Source: a virus. From it: a stretch of DNA of 40,621 nucleotides. Numbering within the stretch: the first letter of the stretch is position 1; every line of letters starts with the position of its first letter. The translations under genes were made by a program, and so were the position numbers. The notes under the pieces are model-generated. The model was not told where the DNA came from, did no database searches, and worked only from the letters and a program-made list of their open reading frames with translations. Shown here in pieces: positions 8,523 to 16,449 of this stretch. The stretch is from positions 1 through 40,621 of IMG/VR virus record IMGVR_UViG_3300042401_000961; one strand, given 5' to 3'.

Positions 8523-8874
8523 AAAAGTTATCCGGTGTTAATTTATAAAAATCAGTTATGTTTACAATTTTTCCGCGTTTTGTAGAATCTTTAAAATATA
8601 ATATTCTAGCTATATATATTATCTCAATAGTGTCATTAATACGTCTGCATGACATTAATTCTTTTGTTGGCCATTCATAATGTATTTTAATATATTCTTG
8701 AAATAATTCTGATAGGCATTGCTTAGGTCCACTATGAAATATAGTCATTCTTTTTTTTAATAGTTTATACTCGTCATCTAACAATATTTTAATATATTCT
8801 GGTTCTATTTGAGATACAGATTTATCTTCAAAAATAGGAATAAAAGATATGTCTATTGTATACTCTTTGTCCAT
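8482..8874 (-). CDS. Hypothetical protein, first gene of the sigma operon
   Basis: A 130-residue protein beginning MDKEYTIDISF. An ATG five codons earlier (8889) is possible, but the one chosen has GGAG nine bases upstream while the earlier one has no ribosome site. It is the promoter-proximal gene of the operon that ends in the sigma-like gene. No motif recognised. Confidence 0.55.
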   Translation of the reverse strand: MDKEYTIDISFIPIFEDKSVSQIEPEYIKILLDDEYKLLKKRMTIFHSGPKQCLSELFQEYIKIHYEWPTKELMSCRRINDTIEIIYIARILYFKDSTKRGKIVNITDFYKLTPDNFYVECINGDPRRFD

Positions 8875-8895
8875 ATTTTGTTTCTCCATATGAAA

Positions 8896-8925
8896 ATAGG
8901 CTTAGTAATATTATACCAAGCCTAT
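8896..8925. repeat. Inverted repeat around the -10 box (operator candidate)
   Basis: ATAGGCTT and AAGCCTAT form a perfect 8-bp inverted repeat separated by 14 bases, and the TATAAT box of the adjacent promoter lies in the spacer. A dimeric repressor bound here would block polymerase. Alternatively it is a weak transcription stop for the upstream unit, since TTTTC follows on the minus strand. Confidence 0.55.
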
Positions 8926-8938
8926 GGCAAAATGTCAA
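8910..8938 (-). promoter_or_regulatory. Sigma-70 consensus promoter for the sigma operon
   Basis: On the minus strand TTGACA (8933-8938), a 17-base spacer and TATAAT (8910-8915): a full match to both hexamers at the ideal distance. It drives genes from 8874 downward. Confidence 0.8.
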
Positions 8939-8940
8939 TC

Positions 8941-9414
8941 CTAATTTAATAAAATCCAAGCTACTGCTCGCATTTTTTCTGAAAGAGCTACTTGTTCTTC
9001 CTTGGTAATAATAGCTTCATTCTCTCCCAGCGTAGACAATATAATCTCATGCATTTTATCTCCAAGAGATTTATATTTATTGCTAAGTCTATTATTAAAA
9101 GTAAGTTTAGCAGAGTCTATGTAAAAATTTTCAAAAGAAATGGAATTTACATTTTCATAAGAGGGCAATCTTTTGCCCATCTCATTGTTGAAAATTGCGA
9201 TTATCTCTCTGTCGAAAACTTCATCCGGTCCCGAAACAATACTTTTAACATCTTTTAATTCTTCGAATAATTTATCTGTAGGCTTTTTTAAGTCTAACAT
9301 TTTATTATAATCTGTAGATGGAATTACTGGTTTATCAATATTAATTCCTGAGATACTATCCCAAAAGAAACCAATCAATACAAAAGCAATTCCTAAGTAT
9401 ACTCTAGGTTTCAT
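8941..9414 (-). CDS. Membrane-anchored hypothetical protein (157 aa)
   Basis: An N-terminal hydrophobic segment (about residues 5-20, VYLGIAFVLIGFFW) follows MKPR, so this is a signal anchor or signal peptide. The remaining ~135 residues are mixed helical and probably outside the cytoplasm. It is the last of five consecutive membrane or secreted small proteins that follow the papain-like protease. No family recognised. Confidence 0.6.
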   Translation of the reverse strand: MKPRVYLGIAFVLIGFFWDSISGINIDKPVIPSTDYNKMLDLKKPTDKLFEELKDVKSIVSGPDEVFDREIIAIFNNEMGKRLPSYENVNSISFENFYIDSAKLTFNNRLSNKYKSLGDKMHEIILSTLGENEAIITKEEQVALSEKMRAVAWILLN

Positions 9415-9415
9415 A

Positions 9416-9703
9416 TTATTTGTCCACTTTAATTAACATTGGGAAAATTTCATCTAGTGTTATAACAGCTTCAGATAGATTGTTTTCTTCGCAAGCATCC
9501 TTGAATGATTGCCACTTCTGAACAATCTCTACTAAATTATCTTTAGTGTCAACTGGAGCGATAGGAGCTGGAGCTGGAGTGATATTTGGAATATCTATTT
9601 CACTAGCCTTCTTCTCTAATTTTTTAAGAAGAGAAGAGAAGTCAAATGATGATAGAATTACAGCAAGTCCAAGACCTAAGAAAATCATTTGGCCTGTACT
9701 CAT
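9416..9703 (-). CDS. Small single-span membrane protein
   Basis: 95 residues: a hydrophobic segment at about 6-22 (MIFLGLGLAVILSSF), a Lys/Glu stretch, a Pro/Ala-rich linker (PAPAPIAP) and a helical tail. Its ATG overlaps the upstream holin-like gene's stop (ATGA). Part of the membrane-protein series behind the protease. Confidence 0.6.
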   Translation of the reverse strand: MSTGQMIFLGLGLAVILSSFDFSSLLKKLEKKASEIDIPNITPAPAPIAPVDTKDNLVEIVQKWQSFKDACEENNLSEAVITLDEIFPMLIKVDK

Positions 9704-9888
9704 TGGGACACCTCAGTCTTTCTAAGTGAATCACCAACAATCCAGCTCGCACAAAGCAGGACAATGTTTTGAATTTGTTCTGTGCTTAGAGTAGTAACTC
9801 CTAAGCTTTCTGTTGCTACAGCTACAACTCCGGCTACTGCGACCCAGAACCTACGAGATTGTAATAATGCTTGAATTTTAGTTTGCAT
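9700..9888 (-). CDS. Holin-like small membrane protein
   Basis: 62 residues of a pattern I recall from many phages: a basic amphipathic start (MQTKIQALLQSRRFW), a membrane segment of Val/Ala (about 15-28), and a second helix ending IVGDSLRKTE. Such proteins are often labelled holin-like or unknown. A perfect Shine-Dalgarno (GGAGG) stands before the ATG, so it is probably made in quantity. Holin activity is inference from size and neighbourhood. Confidence 0.6.
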   Translation of the reverse strand: MQTKIQALLQSRRFWVAVAGVVAVATESLGVTTLSTEQIQNIVLLCASWIVGDSLRKTEVSQ

Positions 9889-10222
9889 TTTTTGCCTCCT
9901 GAACGATTGATTGAAAATTTTCTGATGTTATTTTTTTTGACTCTGCCAATATAAGATCCTGCACTTGTGGTCTTAAATGGGCATACTCTTTTGGAAGTTT
10001 ATCTTTTACAGCTTTACGTAATAGAATTTTGTCTAGTGGGCCGGGATTTTTAACCCGGTCTTCTAGGCTTCTTCCAAATACGTTGCATTTCATTAGCAGT
10101 TGCAACACTCCAATGATGATTGATCCAATAATTATGATTAGACCAAAATCAAAAGAGTAGTTGTTCTCGCCATCCTCTATATTTGAGGCTATTTCTTTAG
10201 CCAGATCTTCTGTTGCACTCAT
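9878..10222 (-). CDS. Membrane protein with helical tail (114 aa)
   Basis: A single membrane segment at about residues 27-45 (LIIIIGSIIIGVLQLL) is preceded by an acidic ~25-residue tail and followed by a basic helical domain. An ATGA overlap links it to the Cys-rich gene upstream. No family recognised. Confidence 0.6.
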   Translation of the reverse strand: MSATEDLAKEIASNIEDGENNYSFDFGLIIIIGSIIIGVLQLLMKCNVFGRSLEDRVKNPGPLDKILLRKAVKDKLPKEYAHLRPQVQDLILAESKKITSENFQSIVQEAKNAN

Positions 10223-10617
10223 GGGTTCACCTGAATATATTGTACTTGGGGTTGTACTTGAGGTTGAGTTGTCTGGATTGGCGGCTCTTCTTTTGGTTTA
10301 CATTTACACACGCCACCATCTTTTGAACATTGACATTTGAGCTTATTGCCATCTGCCTGAACTATTTCGCCAGTTCCGTTGCACTTACATGCGATTTCGG
10401 GGGCTGGAGGAGCTGGCTTTGGCACATTTTCCTTTTTAATATTTTTCTTTTCTGTAGTATCTAAAATACTATTAACTCTCTCAACTTCTTTTTTTAGATC
10501 TGATTGAATATCTCTAGATCCGTATACTTGAATTTGTTTATCTGCTACTTTATATTCACTATAAGTATAGCCTATAATTAATCCAAGTCCAAGAACTACT
10601 ACACTTTTTAAATTCAT
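10219..10617 (-). CDS. Membrane-anchored, Cys-rich DnaJ-zinc-finger-like protein
   Basis: 132 residues. The N-terminal segment (about 4-18, SVVVLGLGLIIGYTY) is a signal anchor; then a charged linker and a Pro/Ala patch. The Cys-rich core reads CKCNGTGE ... CQC ... CKC, close to the CxCxGxG repeat of DnaJ zinc fingers. The tail is Gln/Pro-rich (QPQVQPQVQ). The ATG is chosen over an upstream in-frame TTG because AAGGAG lies at the right distance and it forms an ATGA overlap with the protease stop. Confidence 0.65.
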   Translation of the reverse strand: MNLKSVVVLGLGLIIGYTYSEYKVADKQIQVYGSRDIQSDLKKEVERVNSILDTTEKKNIKKENVPKPAPPAPEIACKCNGTGEIVQADGNKLKCQCSKDGGVCKCKPKEEPPIQTTQPQVQPQVQYIQVNP

Positions 10618-11552
10618 GCGAAAATCTCCTTGACTCTTGTCCAATCCATCTTGCGTTTAAAGCCATTGAAGTTAGTGTAGGCAAATGTTGCTCCAGCACC
10701 AATCATACCCTCAGCAACCTTTTGCCTAACCCAGAAACTTCCATCTGGTTGTTCATACCACTTAGGTCCACTATTCCAAAGACCCCAACTGTTTTGAACT
10801 AGGAATAGCATTTCATTAAATCTTTCGTAAGTGTCATCACATGCAATTAATGCCATTGCGTGCGCCCAACTACCTTGAGGTTCAGCTATTCCATTCTTAT
10901 CTCTCTGAGAAGAGAATCCATAATTAGAGCAAACAGATAAAACATACCCGTTAGCCAATAAGTCTCTAGCTTGTTCTACGCTATTTACAGCTGTTACTGT
11001 AGTGATTTTATGCTCTGCACATTCTTTGATAACTGGTTCTGGAATGCCTCTGCCGCCCCAGTTCATTCCTATTTTAGCATTGTACGTGGATAAGTCAATG
11101 CCGAGTTTTTCATATTTTTGACGAAGTAAGAATCCACCCGTCACGCTTACAAACCTTGCAGCTTGTGAGCAGTGCATTCCTAGACCGCTAGACCCCCTAG
11201 AACCGTAGATTGGTTCAGTAGCACCTCTAGCAACAAAAGACTCTTTCTCTTTGCCATAGAGAATCTCATAAGCTCTAGTGATGTCTACGGCATTGCGTGT
11301 TGCGTGACTAACACAATCGCCAGTGGTTTGTGATTCATCTCCTCCAAAGGAAGGAAAGAAATACTGAATTGCTTTGTATGGTAAAGATAAAACACCTTTT
11401 CCTGTGCCATATAATAATTGATCACCAGCATCTCCAAATAGTGGATGTGGTAATTCATGCATAAGTTTAGCCATGTCAACTGGATCACATACTGCACCTT
11501 GTAATCCGTTATTGTACTGTTCTAAAAGTTCTTCTGGACTATTAAATTCCAT
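10614..11552 (-). CDS. Papain-like (C1 family) cysteine peptidase
   Basis: A 312-residue protein with the papain-like triad in order: Gln75 and Cys80 in QTTGDCVSHA, His231 in GSWAHAMAL, and Asn254 in VQNSWG. There is no signal peptide, so export would need the membrane proteins encoded next door. In phages, papain-fold enzymes can act as procapsid or virion proteases or as cell-wall-degrading lysins; the run of small membrane proteins behind it (including a holin-like one) makes a lysis or surface role attractive, but that is inference. The start overlaps the GT4 gene by 11 bases. Confidence 0.8.
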   Translation of the reverse strand: MEFNSPEELLEQYNNGLQGAVCDPVDMAKLMHELPHPLFGDAGDQLLYGTGKGVLSLPYKAIQYFFPSFGGDESQTTGDCVSHATRNAVDITRAYEILYGKEKESFVARGATEPIYGSRGSSGLGMHCSQAARFVSVTGGFLLRQKYEKLGIDLSTYNAKIGMNWGGRGIPEPVIKECAEHKITTVTAVNSVEQARDLLANGYVLSVCSNYGFSSQRDKNGIAEPQGSWAHAMALIACDDTYERFNEMLFLVQNSWGLWNSGPKWYEQPDGSFWVRQKVAEGMIGAGATFAYTNFNGFKRKMDWTRVKEIFA

Positions 11553-12594
11553 TTAAGATCTCCCTTGCCGTATTTTCCCAAGAGAATTTTATAGCAGTTT
11601 CAATACCTGCTAAGTTTAGTTCTAGTTCACTATCTTGTTTTAATCTATGAGTTTCTCTCATATGATTTATAATTTGATCTTCCTGCCTTTTGCCAAGTTC
11701 AGCCCATTCGCCTTGACCATGAAACCAAATTCCATCTTGAGCCGATACTAATTTATCTGTTTCTACGATATAAGAGTTATTTCTATTCGTGAATTCCGTA
11801 TGACCAGAGTAATCAGTTGTAATCACATGTTTTCCACATGAAAGAAGTTCTAATAATTCTAGATTCCAGCCTTCAGCCCGAACTGGAAAAACTCCAACAT
11901 CAACTTGTCTCATAATATTATACACATCTCGGTGATATTTTTGCCTTGGAATAAATCTAATTTTATTAGCAACTGGGGAACTCTTATAATAATTGATCCA
12001 ATCGCTATTCTTTTCTCCTAAGAAGGGGTTTTCGCACATCATCCATAATTCTACATCGTCTTTTTGAGAGAAAGCCTTTTCAAAGCATGTCTTTATGATA
12101 TCATGCCCTTTTCTGATTTCCCATTTGCCGCAATTAAAGAAAATTGTAGGCTTTCTTCTTACGTTATTATTTTCATTGAATAAAGATCTATCAACACCCA
12201 GAGGTATAACTTTTGGAGTTGTGCCAAGCTCATCTTCAACAATATTTTTAGCCCACTCAGAGCATACTACAAGTTGATGACAAGATTTCATACTCCTTTT
12301 TTCTTCTGGAGTGAATTTATTTAATTCGAAGATTGGAAATCCAACCTTCTCTCCTCTCCCCACGGATTCATGTAGACCATTCTGATGCCAAATTTTAAGA
12401 CATGATTGAGACCATTTCAGGTTTTCATCCTTATTTCTCCAATCAAATTGAGCTAATTCTTCATATAGCTCTGGTTCTGGTTGACCAACTGGAAAGATTG
12501 TCAAGTTGTCGCCAAGCTGTTTGGCTAATTGTTTTGCTATATTAAATCCAACTTGACCATATCCAAGACTATTTATAGGGCATTGTAAAAACAT
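11542..12594 (-). CDS. Glycosyltransferase family 4 (GT-B fold)
   Basis: A ~350-residue GT-B glycosyltransferase. It starts with a Gly-rich loop (NSLGYGQVG) typical of these N-domains, then VIPLGVD at the domain linker, and the C-terminal donor-site motif EGWNLELLE (the E-x7-E pair) followed by LSCGKHVITTDYSGH. I prefer the ATG at 12594, which overlaps the upstream TAA and has GGGAG eight bases away, over an ATG five codons earlier. The sugar and acceptor are not predictable. It sits beside the protease unit, away from the main sugar cluster. Confidence 0.85.
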   Translation of the reverse strand: MFLQCPINSLGYGQVGFNIAKQLAKQLGDNLTIFPVGQPEPELYEELAQFDWRNKDENLKWSQSCLKIWHQNGLHESVGRGEKVGFPIFELNKFTPEEKRSMKSCHQLVVCSEWAKNIVEDELGTTPKVIPLGVDRSLFNENNNVRRKPTIFFNCGKWEIRKGHDIIKTCFEKAFSQKDDVELWMMCENPFLGEKNSDWINYYKSSPVANKIRFIPRQKYHRDVYNIMRQVDVGVFPVRAEGWNLELLELLSCGKHVITTDYSGHTEFTNRNNSYIVETDKLVSAQDGIWFHGQGEWAELGKRQEDQIINHMRETHRLKQDSELELNLAGIETAIKFSWENTAREILNGI

Positions 12595-12959
12595 TAATAA
12601 CTCTCCCATAGTTTGATTATATTATCTGGAAAATATAGATCTTTAATAGCATTATTTAAATCTTCAATAGTTTGTCCAGCGAGACCTGTTCCCAATGGAG
12701 TTAACAAAAAGACAAGATCGTCATTAACTTGAGCATACTTCATAAGAACTTCCAGTTGAATTCTAATAAAATCCCATCCTATAAAACCAGTCTTTAAGTC
12801 TTTAGTTATTATAGCATAAGTTTGTCCCTGACGCCCACTATTTTTCCCATATTCAGCACCCCAAGCCATAGCAGTTTTAGCTGCTCCAGCTCCATGTCTA
12901 CCTTCAGTATTGCTACCAAATACAAATATTTCATTTTGTAATAAAAATTCTACCATCAT
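12594..12959 (-). CDS. Macro-domain-like phage protein
   Basis: A 121-residue protein with the pattern IFVFGSNTEGRHGAGAAKTA near the N-terminus and LLTPLGTGLAGQ at about residue 85, a combination I recall from short, widespread phage proteins related to macro domains that bind ADP-ribose or nucleotides. Whether it binds such ligands here is unproven. AGGAGG lies just upstream of two adjacent ATG codons; the second (12956) has the better spacing. It is the first gene after the DUF1559 terminator. Confidence 0.65.
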   Translation of the reverse strand: MMVEFLLQNEIFVFGSNTEGRHGAGAAKTAMAWGAEYGKNSGRQGQTYAIITKDLKTGFIGWDFIRIQLEVLMKYAQVNDDLVFLLTPLGTGLAGQTIEDLNNAIKDLYFPDNIIKLWESY

Positions 12960-12966
12960 TCCTCCT

Positions 12967-12996
12967 AAATAAAAAACCCCACTATTTCTAGTGGGG
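12967..12996 (-). terminator. Strong Rho-independent terminator behind the DUF1559 gene
   Basis: Minus-strand stem CCCCACT / AGTGGGG (7 bp, 6-base loop) followed by TTTTTTATTT. It ends the DUF1559 cassette about 75 bases after its stop. The 75 bases between (12997-13070) hold nothing I can identify. Confidence 0.9.
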
Positions 12997-13070
12997 CATT
13001 ACTACTTTGCGTTCTAATTTCTTTTCATTTATGAAGTAGCTAACATAATTTTTCAAAAGAAACTATTTTA

Positions 13071-14195
13071 TCAATAAGAATCGGCTGAGATAACTTCGTT
13101 GCCAGCTCGCGTGATCAAAGCTCTGACAATCGCTGCATTTGTTGTATCTTTAACAAACCTTACAGATCCATCTGTCATTGCCATGTTAGCTCCACCGGGA
13201 TGCCATGAGAAGATCTCATTGTTTGGACCGCAGTCATGAATACCCCAGTCATTAGCACCACAACTTGGCTTGCCAAATCCACCCGTTTTATTGTTGTTGA
13301 TAACATTTGAAACGCCAGCAGCGTTATCAGGATCGCCCCATCTCCATGACCGTCGAGCGCCTTGAACATAAGGAGCAGGAGCATTCAAGTCAGGAGCGTA
13401 ATCGGTTGTTGGAGAAGCGTAGTTACCAACACCTTGCATCTTTGGGCTGCGACCAGTGTCTTCGTAAAACATAGCAGTGTTAGATGTGCCATCTGTCGTT
13501 GCACCAATCGTTGCTCCACCCTTATTAATATCGACTGTTCCATCCAAAACTTTCGCTGGGTCGATTTGATAAATCTTACTAGAGGAGCATACTGTACATC
13601 CATACGCTTTATAAGCAGATGTGCCATAAGCATTGCCAGTCAATGATCCGGGAGCTGGTGGTGGCCCAACATAACCCGCTTGCCACTTTGTAGTGCCATC
13701 AGGCATGATCTCAGTATAAGGAGCTGTTGCATAGTCAATACAACCAAATCCAATACTATCACGTCCATTCTGTCGATCACTTTCAAGTGCGTTTGTCGGA
13801 CACAGGAATGTGTTAATCACTGTTGCGCTTGCAGTTACGTTACCAGAAAAATTATATGGTAGTTGCAAGTTAAGCTGATTATAAACATTACCCTGTTCAA
13901 TACTCCCAAGGATCATTGTGAATGCACTATGATAATCCTGTGTCTTATAAGTTGTGCTGCCGACTGTTACATTATGCTCTCCAGAGCGTGGAAATGTGCC
14001 TTGTGCGTTTTCAAAATTATGAGCCGATAAAGCTAACTGTTTAAGGTTGTTTGTACATTGCGCTCGCCTAGCTGCTTCTCTAGCTGACTGCACTGCTGGC
14101 AGCAATAAGCTGATTAATACAGCAATTACGGCTATGACAACTAAAAGTTCGATGAGTGTAAATCCACGACGACTAGCATTTTGTGTTTTGATCAT
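13071..14195 (-). CDS. DUF1559 family pseudopilin-like protein (H-x9-DG)
   Basis: A 374-residue protein with a type IV pilin-like N-terminus: a short leader ending RRG, then [18 protein letters not shown], with cleavage expected after Gly11 and the conserved Glu five residues into the mature protein. It continues with the standard DUF1559 segment [11 protein letters not shown] and NNLKQLALS. Near the C-terminus is the H-x9-DG signature (His332 to Asp342-Gly343). This family is greatly expanded in planctomycetes and little seen elsewhere. The gene looks intact and richer in GC than the sugar genes beside it. It has its own promoter, leader hairpin and terminator, so it is an autonomous cargo gene, probably from the host. 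Confidence 0.95.
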   Translation of the reverse strand: MIKTQNASRRGFTLIELLVVIAVIAVLISLLLPAVQSAREAARRAQCTNNLKQLALSAHNFENAQGTFPRSGEHNVTVGSTTYKTQDYHSAFTMILGSIEQGNVYNQLNLQLPYNFSGNVTASATVINTFLCPTNALESDRQNGRDSIGFGCIDYATAPYTEIMPDGTTKWQAGYVGPPPAPGSLTGNAYGTSAYKAYGCTVCSSSKIYQIDPAKVLDGTVDINKGGATIGATTDGTSNTAMFYEDTGRSPKMQGVGNYASPTTDYAPDLNAPAPYVQGARRSWRWGDPDNAAGVSNVINNNKTGGFGKPSCGANDWGIHDCGPNNEIFSWHPGGANMAMTDGSVRFVKDTTNAAIVRALITRAGNEVISADSY

Positions 14196-14224
14196 TTTTA
14201 TTTTTCTCTCAAGTGTTTAAAGAA

Positions 14225-14249
14225 GAAGGACACCAACGTGATGTCCTTC
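14225..14249 (-). promoter_or_regulatory. 5' leader hairpin of the DUF1559 mRNA
   Basis: Minus-strand GAAGGACA / TGTCCTTC, an 8-bp stem with a 9-base loop, starting 10 bases after the -10 box and followed by TTCTTTAAA. Since it lies downstream of the gene's promoter it would form at the very 5' end of the transcript, acting as a stabilising stem or an attenuator. It could instead stop read-through from the sugar cluster. Confidence 0.6.
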
Positions 14250-14259
14250 GTACTCAATT

Positions 14260-14288
14260 ATTATAACCGGCTCCAACCCCATTGTCAA
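14260..14288 (-). promoter_or_regulatory. Sigma-70 consensus promoter of the DUF1559 gene
   Basis: Minus-strand TTGACA (14283-14288), 17-base spacer, TATAAT (14260-14265): a perfect match at ideal spacing, lying between the stop of the 58-aa gene and the DUF1559 start. Confidence 0.85.
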
Positions 14289-14297
14289 GTTAAGATT

Positions 14298-14474
14298 TCA
14301 TGAAGATTGGGCTTTTTTTAACGCTTCAGGATCTGGACGATCAGGATCGCCCGGTTTAGCTGGTTTATAATTTTTACCTTCTCGTTCTTTTTTCTTGCGA
14401 ATATTTTCCCATAGTCCGGGCTTTTCTGCCTCTGAGTATTCTTGCATTGCATCTGTGTATATGTTTTTTTTCAT
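14298..14474 (-). CDS. Small basic phage protein with PGLWENI motif (58 aa)
   Basis: A 58-residue, strongly basic protein: MKKNIYTDAMQ, then EKPGLWENIRKKKERE and KPAKPGDPDRPDPEALKKAQ. The combination of a 'PGLW-x-x-I-x-x-K' segment with a Lys/Pro/Gly tail ending in a KKAQ-like motif occurs in many small phage proteins of unknown role. Its ATG overlaps the TGA of the FkbM gene (ATGA), supporting it despite its size. Confidence 0.65.
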   Translation of the reverse strand: MKKNIYTDAMQEYSEAEKPGLWENIRKKKEREGKNYKPAKPGDPDRPDPEALKKAQSS

Positions 14475-15091
14475 AAAATAACCTTTCTAAAGTATAGATT
14501 TTTTTCATTCTGTTGTTGAGTAATATTATATATTTTAAAATTATTTAATTCTAAAAATAACACGGCTTCATCATATGAGTGATTCTCTCTATATAACTTT
14601 ACACTTTCTGAGTCTGGAACTTCTATATTTCCATTTTCAACCATTGTAATATATTCCCCAAGCCCCTCTAAAACTTTTAGATCTGAACCTTGAGTATCGC
14701 AATGCATATAATCTATTTTTGTTATTGCTATAGGGCAAATATTATCAATAAAATGCTTAAGTGTTATAACTTGCACGTTTATTACTTCCGTAACACTAAA
14801 GTCAGATCTTCCCGGCCAAGTTTTATTTAGATCGTCTGAAAATGTGTTTAATGAGCTGCATCCCCAGTCAGCATGTCCAGCTATTTTAAAATCTGCATTT
14901 CCAATAAAGTTTGATATAGCATAATTATATAAAAAATATCTATCTCTAATATCTTCTGTCTTATTTTTGATTTCGGTATAAAGTTTTGGGGTTGGCTCGA
15001 ATGCAAATGTTATGATTTGCGAATTATTTCTAGTTTTTTCAATACTATCATAGCCATTATTTGCGCCTATGTCAAATAGTACATAGTTCAT
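14471..15091 (-). CDS. FkbM-family methyltransferase
   Basis: A 206-residue SAM-dependent methyltransferase of FkbM type. The first strand and loop read NYVLFDIGANNGYDS (SAM-binding GxN), then AFEPTPKLY, and the family's DYMHCDTQGSDLKVLEG replaces the common 'DxEG' motif. FkbM enzymes O-methylate sugars and related hydroxyls, so it probably caps a glycan built by neighbouring enzymes. An upstream GTG would add 17 residues, but the ATG at MNYVLF overlaps the upstream stop (ATGA) and starts right at the domain. Confidence 0.85.
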   Translation of the reverse strand: MNYVLFDIGANNGYDSIEKTRNNSQIITFAFEPTPKLYTEIKNKTEDIRDRYFLYNYAISNFIGNADFKIAGHADWGCSSLNTFSDDLNKTWPGRSDFSVTEVINVQVITLKHFIDNICPIAITKIDYMHCDTQGSDLKVLEGLGEYITMVENGNIEVPDSESVKLYRENHSYDEAVLFLELNNFKIYNITQQQNEKNLYFRKVIL

Positions 15092-16449
15092 ATATAATTC
15101 CTTGTAAAATATTGTAAATCTTCTGGAGTTCCAAGACCCCACATTTTTTCTATATTAAAAGTTTTAATCTTTTTACTATCCTGTATAGCTTGGTTAAATA
15201 CTGGACATACATAAAATTCATTATTGTATCTAATGTTTTTATTTATCATATCTTCCGCGTATTTTACATAATCAGATCCATTTTTCCAATAATATATTCC
15301 AACTGTAGCAATATTACTAATTGGATTTTTTTCTGCAACTTCTTTAACAATTCCATTTTCATCAATTTTAGCATAACTCCATTTAGGATGTGTTGATTCA
15401 AATGTTAACATTCCTCCGTCTATATTCTGTGACTGCATCGAATATAAGAATTCTCCACTATTCCACTCTACAAATTGATCCGAATTAGCCATTAATAATG
15501 GTTGATTGTTATCAATAGCATCTTTTGCAATTAAAGTTGTACAAGCAGCTCCTTCTGTTATTCCGTCTACTTCGTAGATTTTACAATTTGGAGCTATAAG
15601 ATTTAAGACCGTATCTAGATTATATTTTTCTCTGTGTGATTTTTGAACTATAAAAATATAGTTAGCATCTATATTAAGATTTTCTACCACAGCTTGAATC
15701 ATCGGCTTTCCATTGACTTCAATTAATGGCTTTGGAAAAGTATAGCCAGCTTTTTCAAATCTACTACCAGCCCCAGCCATTGGTATTAAGATATTCATAT
15801 TTTTTTGTTGCCATTTCATAATAGAATTTTCCTTTGATATTTTTAGAAATTTATATATATTATCTAAATTAACTTCTTCTATATTATTAACGCCCATTAC
15901 TATAGCGCCAGAATCGATTGCGGCTTTTCTACCAAGTGGAGAGTCTTCGATAATTAGTGTTTCTTTTGGCGACACTCCAAAATCTATCATTGTCTGCATA
16001 TATATTTCTGGATGTGGCTTAGGATATTTTATATCTTCATTTGAATAATATCTATCAACATATTCAGATATGCTTAGTTTGTTTATAATTTTTTTTATTG
16101 TTGACCTAATAGAATTTGACGCTATTGCTATTTTATAATTTTTTGATAGTTCTTCAAATATATTATCTTTTTTTGCGAATGCATAGTTATCAATTAATTC
16201 AAAAGTTTTACACTGTTTAATTTCTAGGATTTTTTTATGTAGATCTTTATTTAATAATCTTTCATTTGTTAAAATATTTAATTTTTTTTGCGTTGATAAG
16301 CCATCATATCTTAAAAGGTGTTCATCAAAAGAAATGCAATATTTTTCATCTATTTGAGATAAGGCATAATTTAATGCCATATAGTGTAACTCTTTAGTTT
16401 CTACTAAAACTCCATCTAAATCGAATATTATTAATTTTATTTTATTCAT
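15088..16449 (-). CDS. HAD phosphatase fused to a sugar-nucleotidyltransferase
   Basis: A two-domain protein. Residues ~1-205 are a HAD hydrolase: FDLDGVL (nucleophile and acid Asp), ASNS, and KPHPE ... IEDSPLG. Residues ~218-453 are a nucleotidyltransferase that makes NDP-sugars: LIPMAGAGSRF (the GxGxR loop), FPKPLIEVNGKPM, and ANSDQFVEW with the metal Asp. Such a pair could dephosphorylate one sugar intermediate and activate another, as in heptose or mannose pathways; the sugar is unknown. A ribosome-like AAAGGA and ATG at 15819 precede the second domain, so it may also be made alone. The chosen ATG lies in the end of the previous gene. Confidence 0.85.
   Translation of the reverse strand: MNKIKLIIFDLDGVLVETKELHYMALNYALSQIDEKYCISFDEHLLRYDGLSTQKKLNILTNERLLNKDLHKKILEIKQCKTFELIDNYAFAKKDNIFEELSKNYKIAIASNSIRSTIKKIINKLSISEYVDRYYSNEDIKYPKPHPEIYMQTMIDFGVSPKETLIIEDSPLGRKAAIDSGAIVMGVNNIEEVNLDNIYKFLKISKENSIMKWQQKNMNILIPMAGAGSRFEKAGYTFPKPLIEVNGKPMIQAVVENLNIDANYIFIVQKSHREKYNLDTVLNLIAPNCKIYEVDGITEGAACTTLIAKDAIDNNQPLLMANSDQFVEWNSGEFLYSMQSQNIDGGMLTFESTHPKWSYAKIDENGIVKEVAEKNPISNIATVGIYYWKNGSDYVKYAEDMINKNIRYNNEFYVCPVFNQAIQDSKKIKTFNIEKMWGLGTPEDLQYFTRNYI

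Noticed and set aside
15092-15142. GTG start giving a 17-residue extension of the FkbM protein
   Set aside because: The extension is not family-like, and the inner ATG makes an ATGA overlap.
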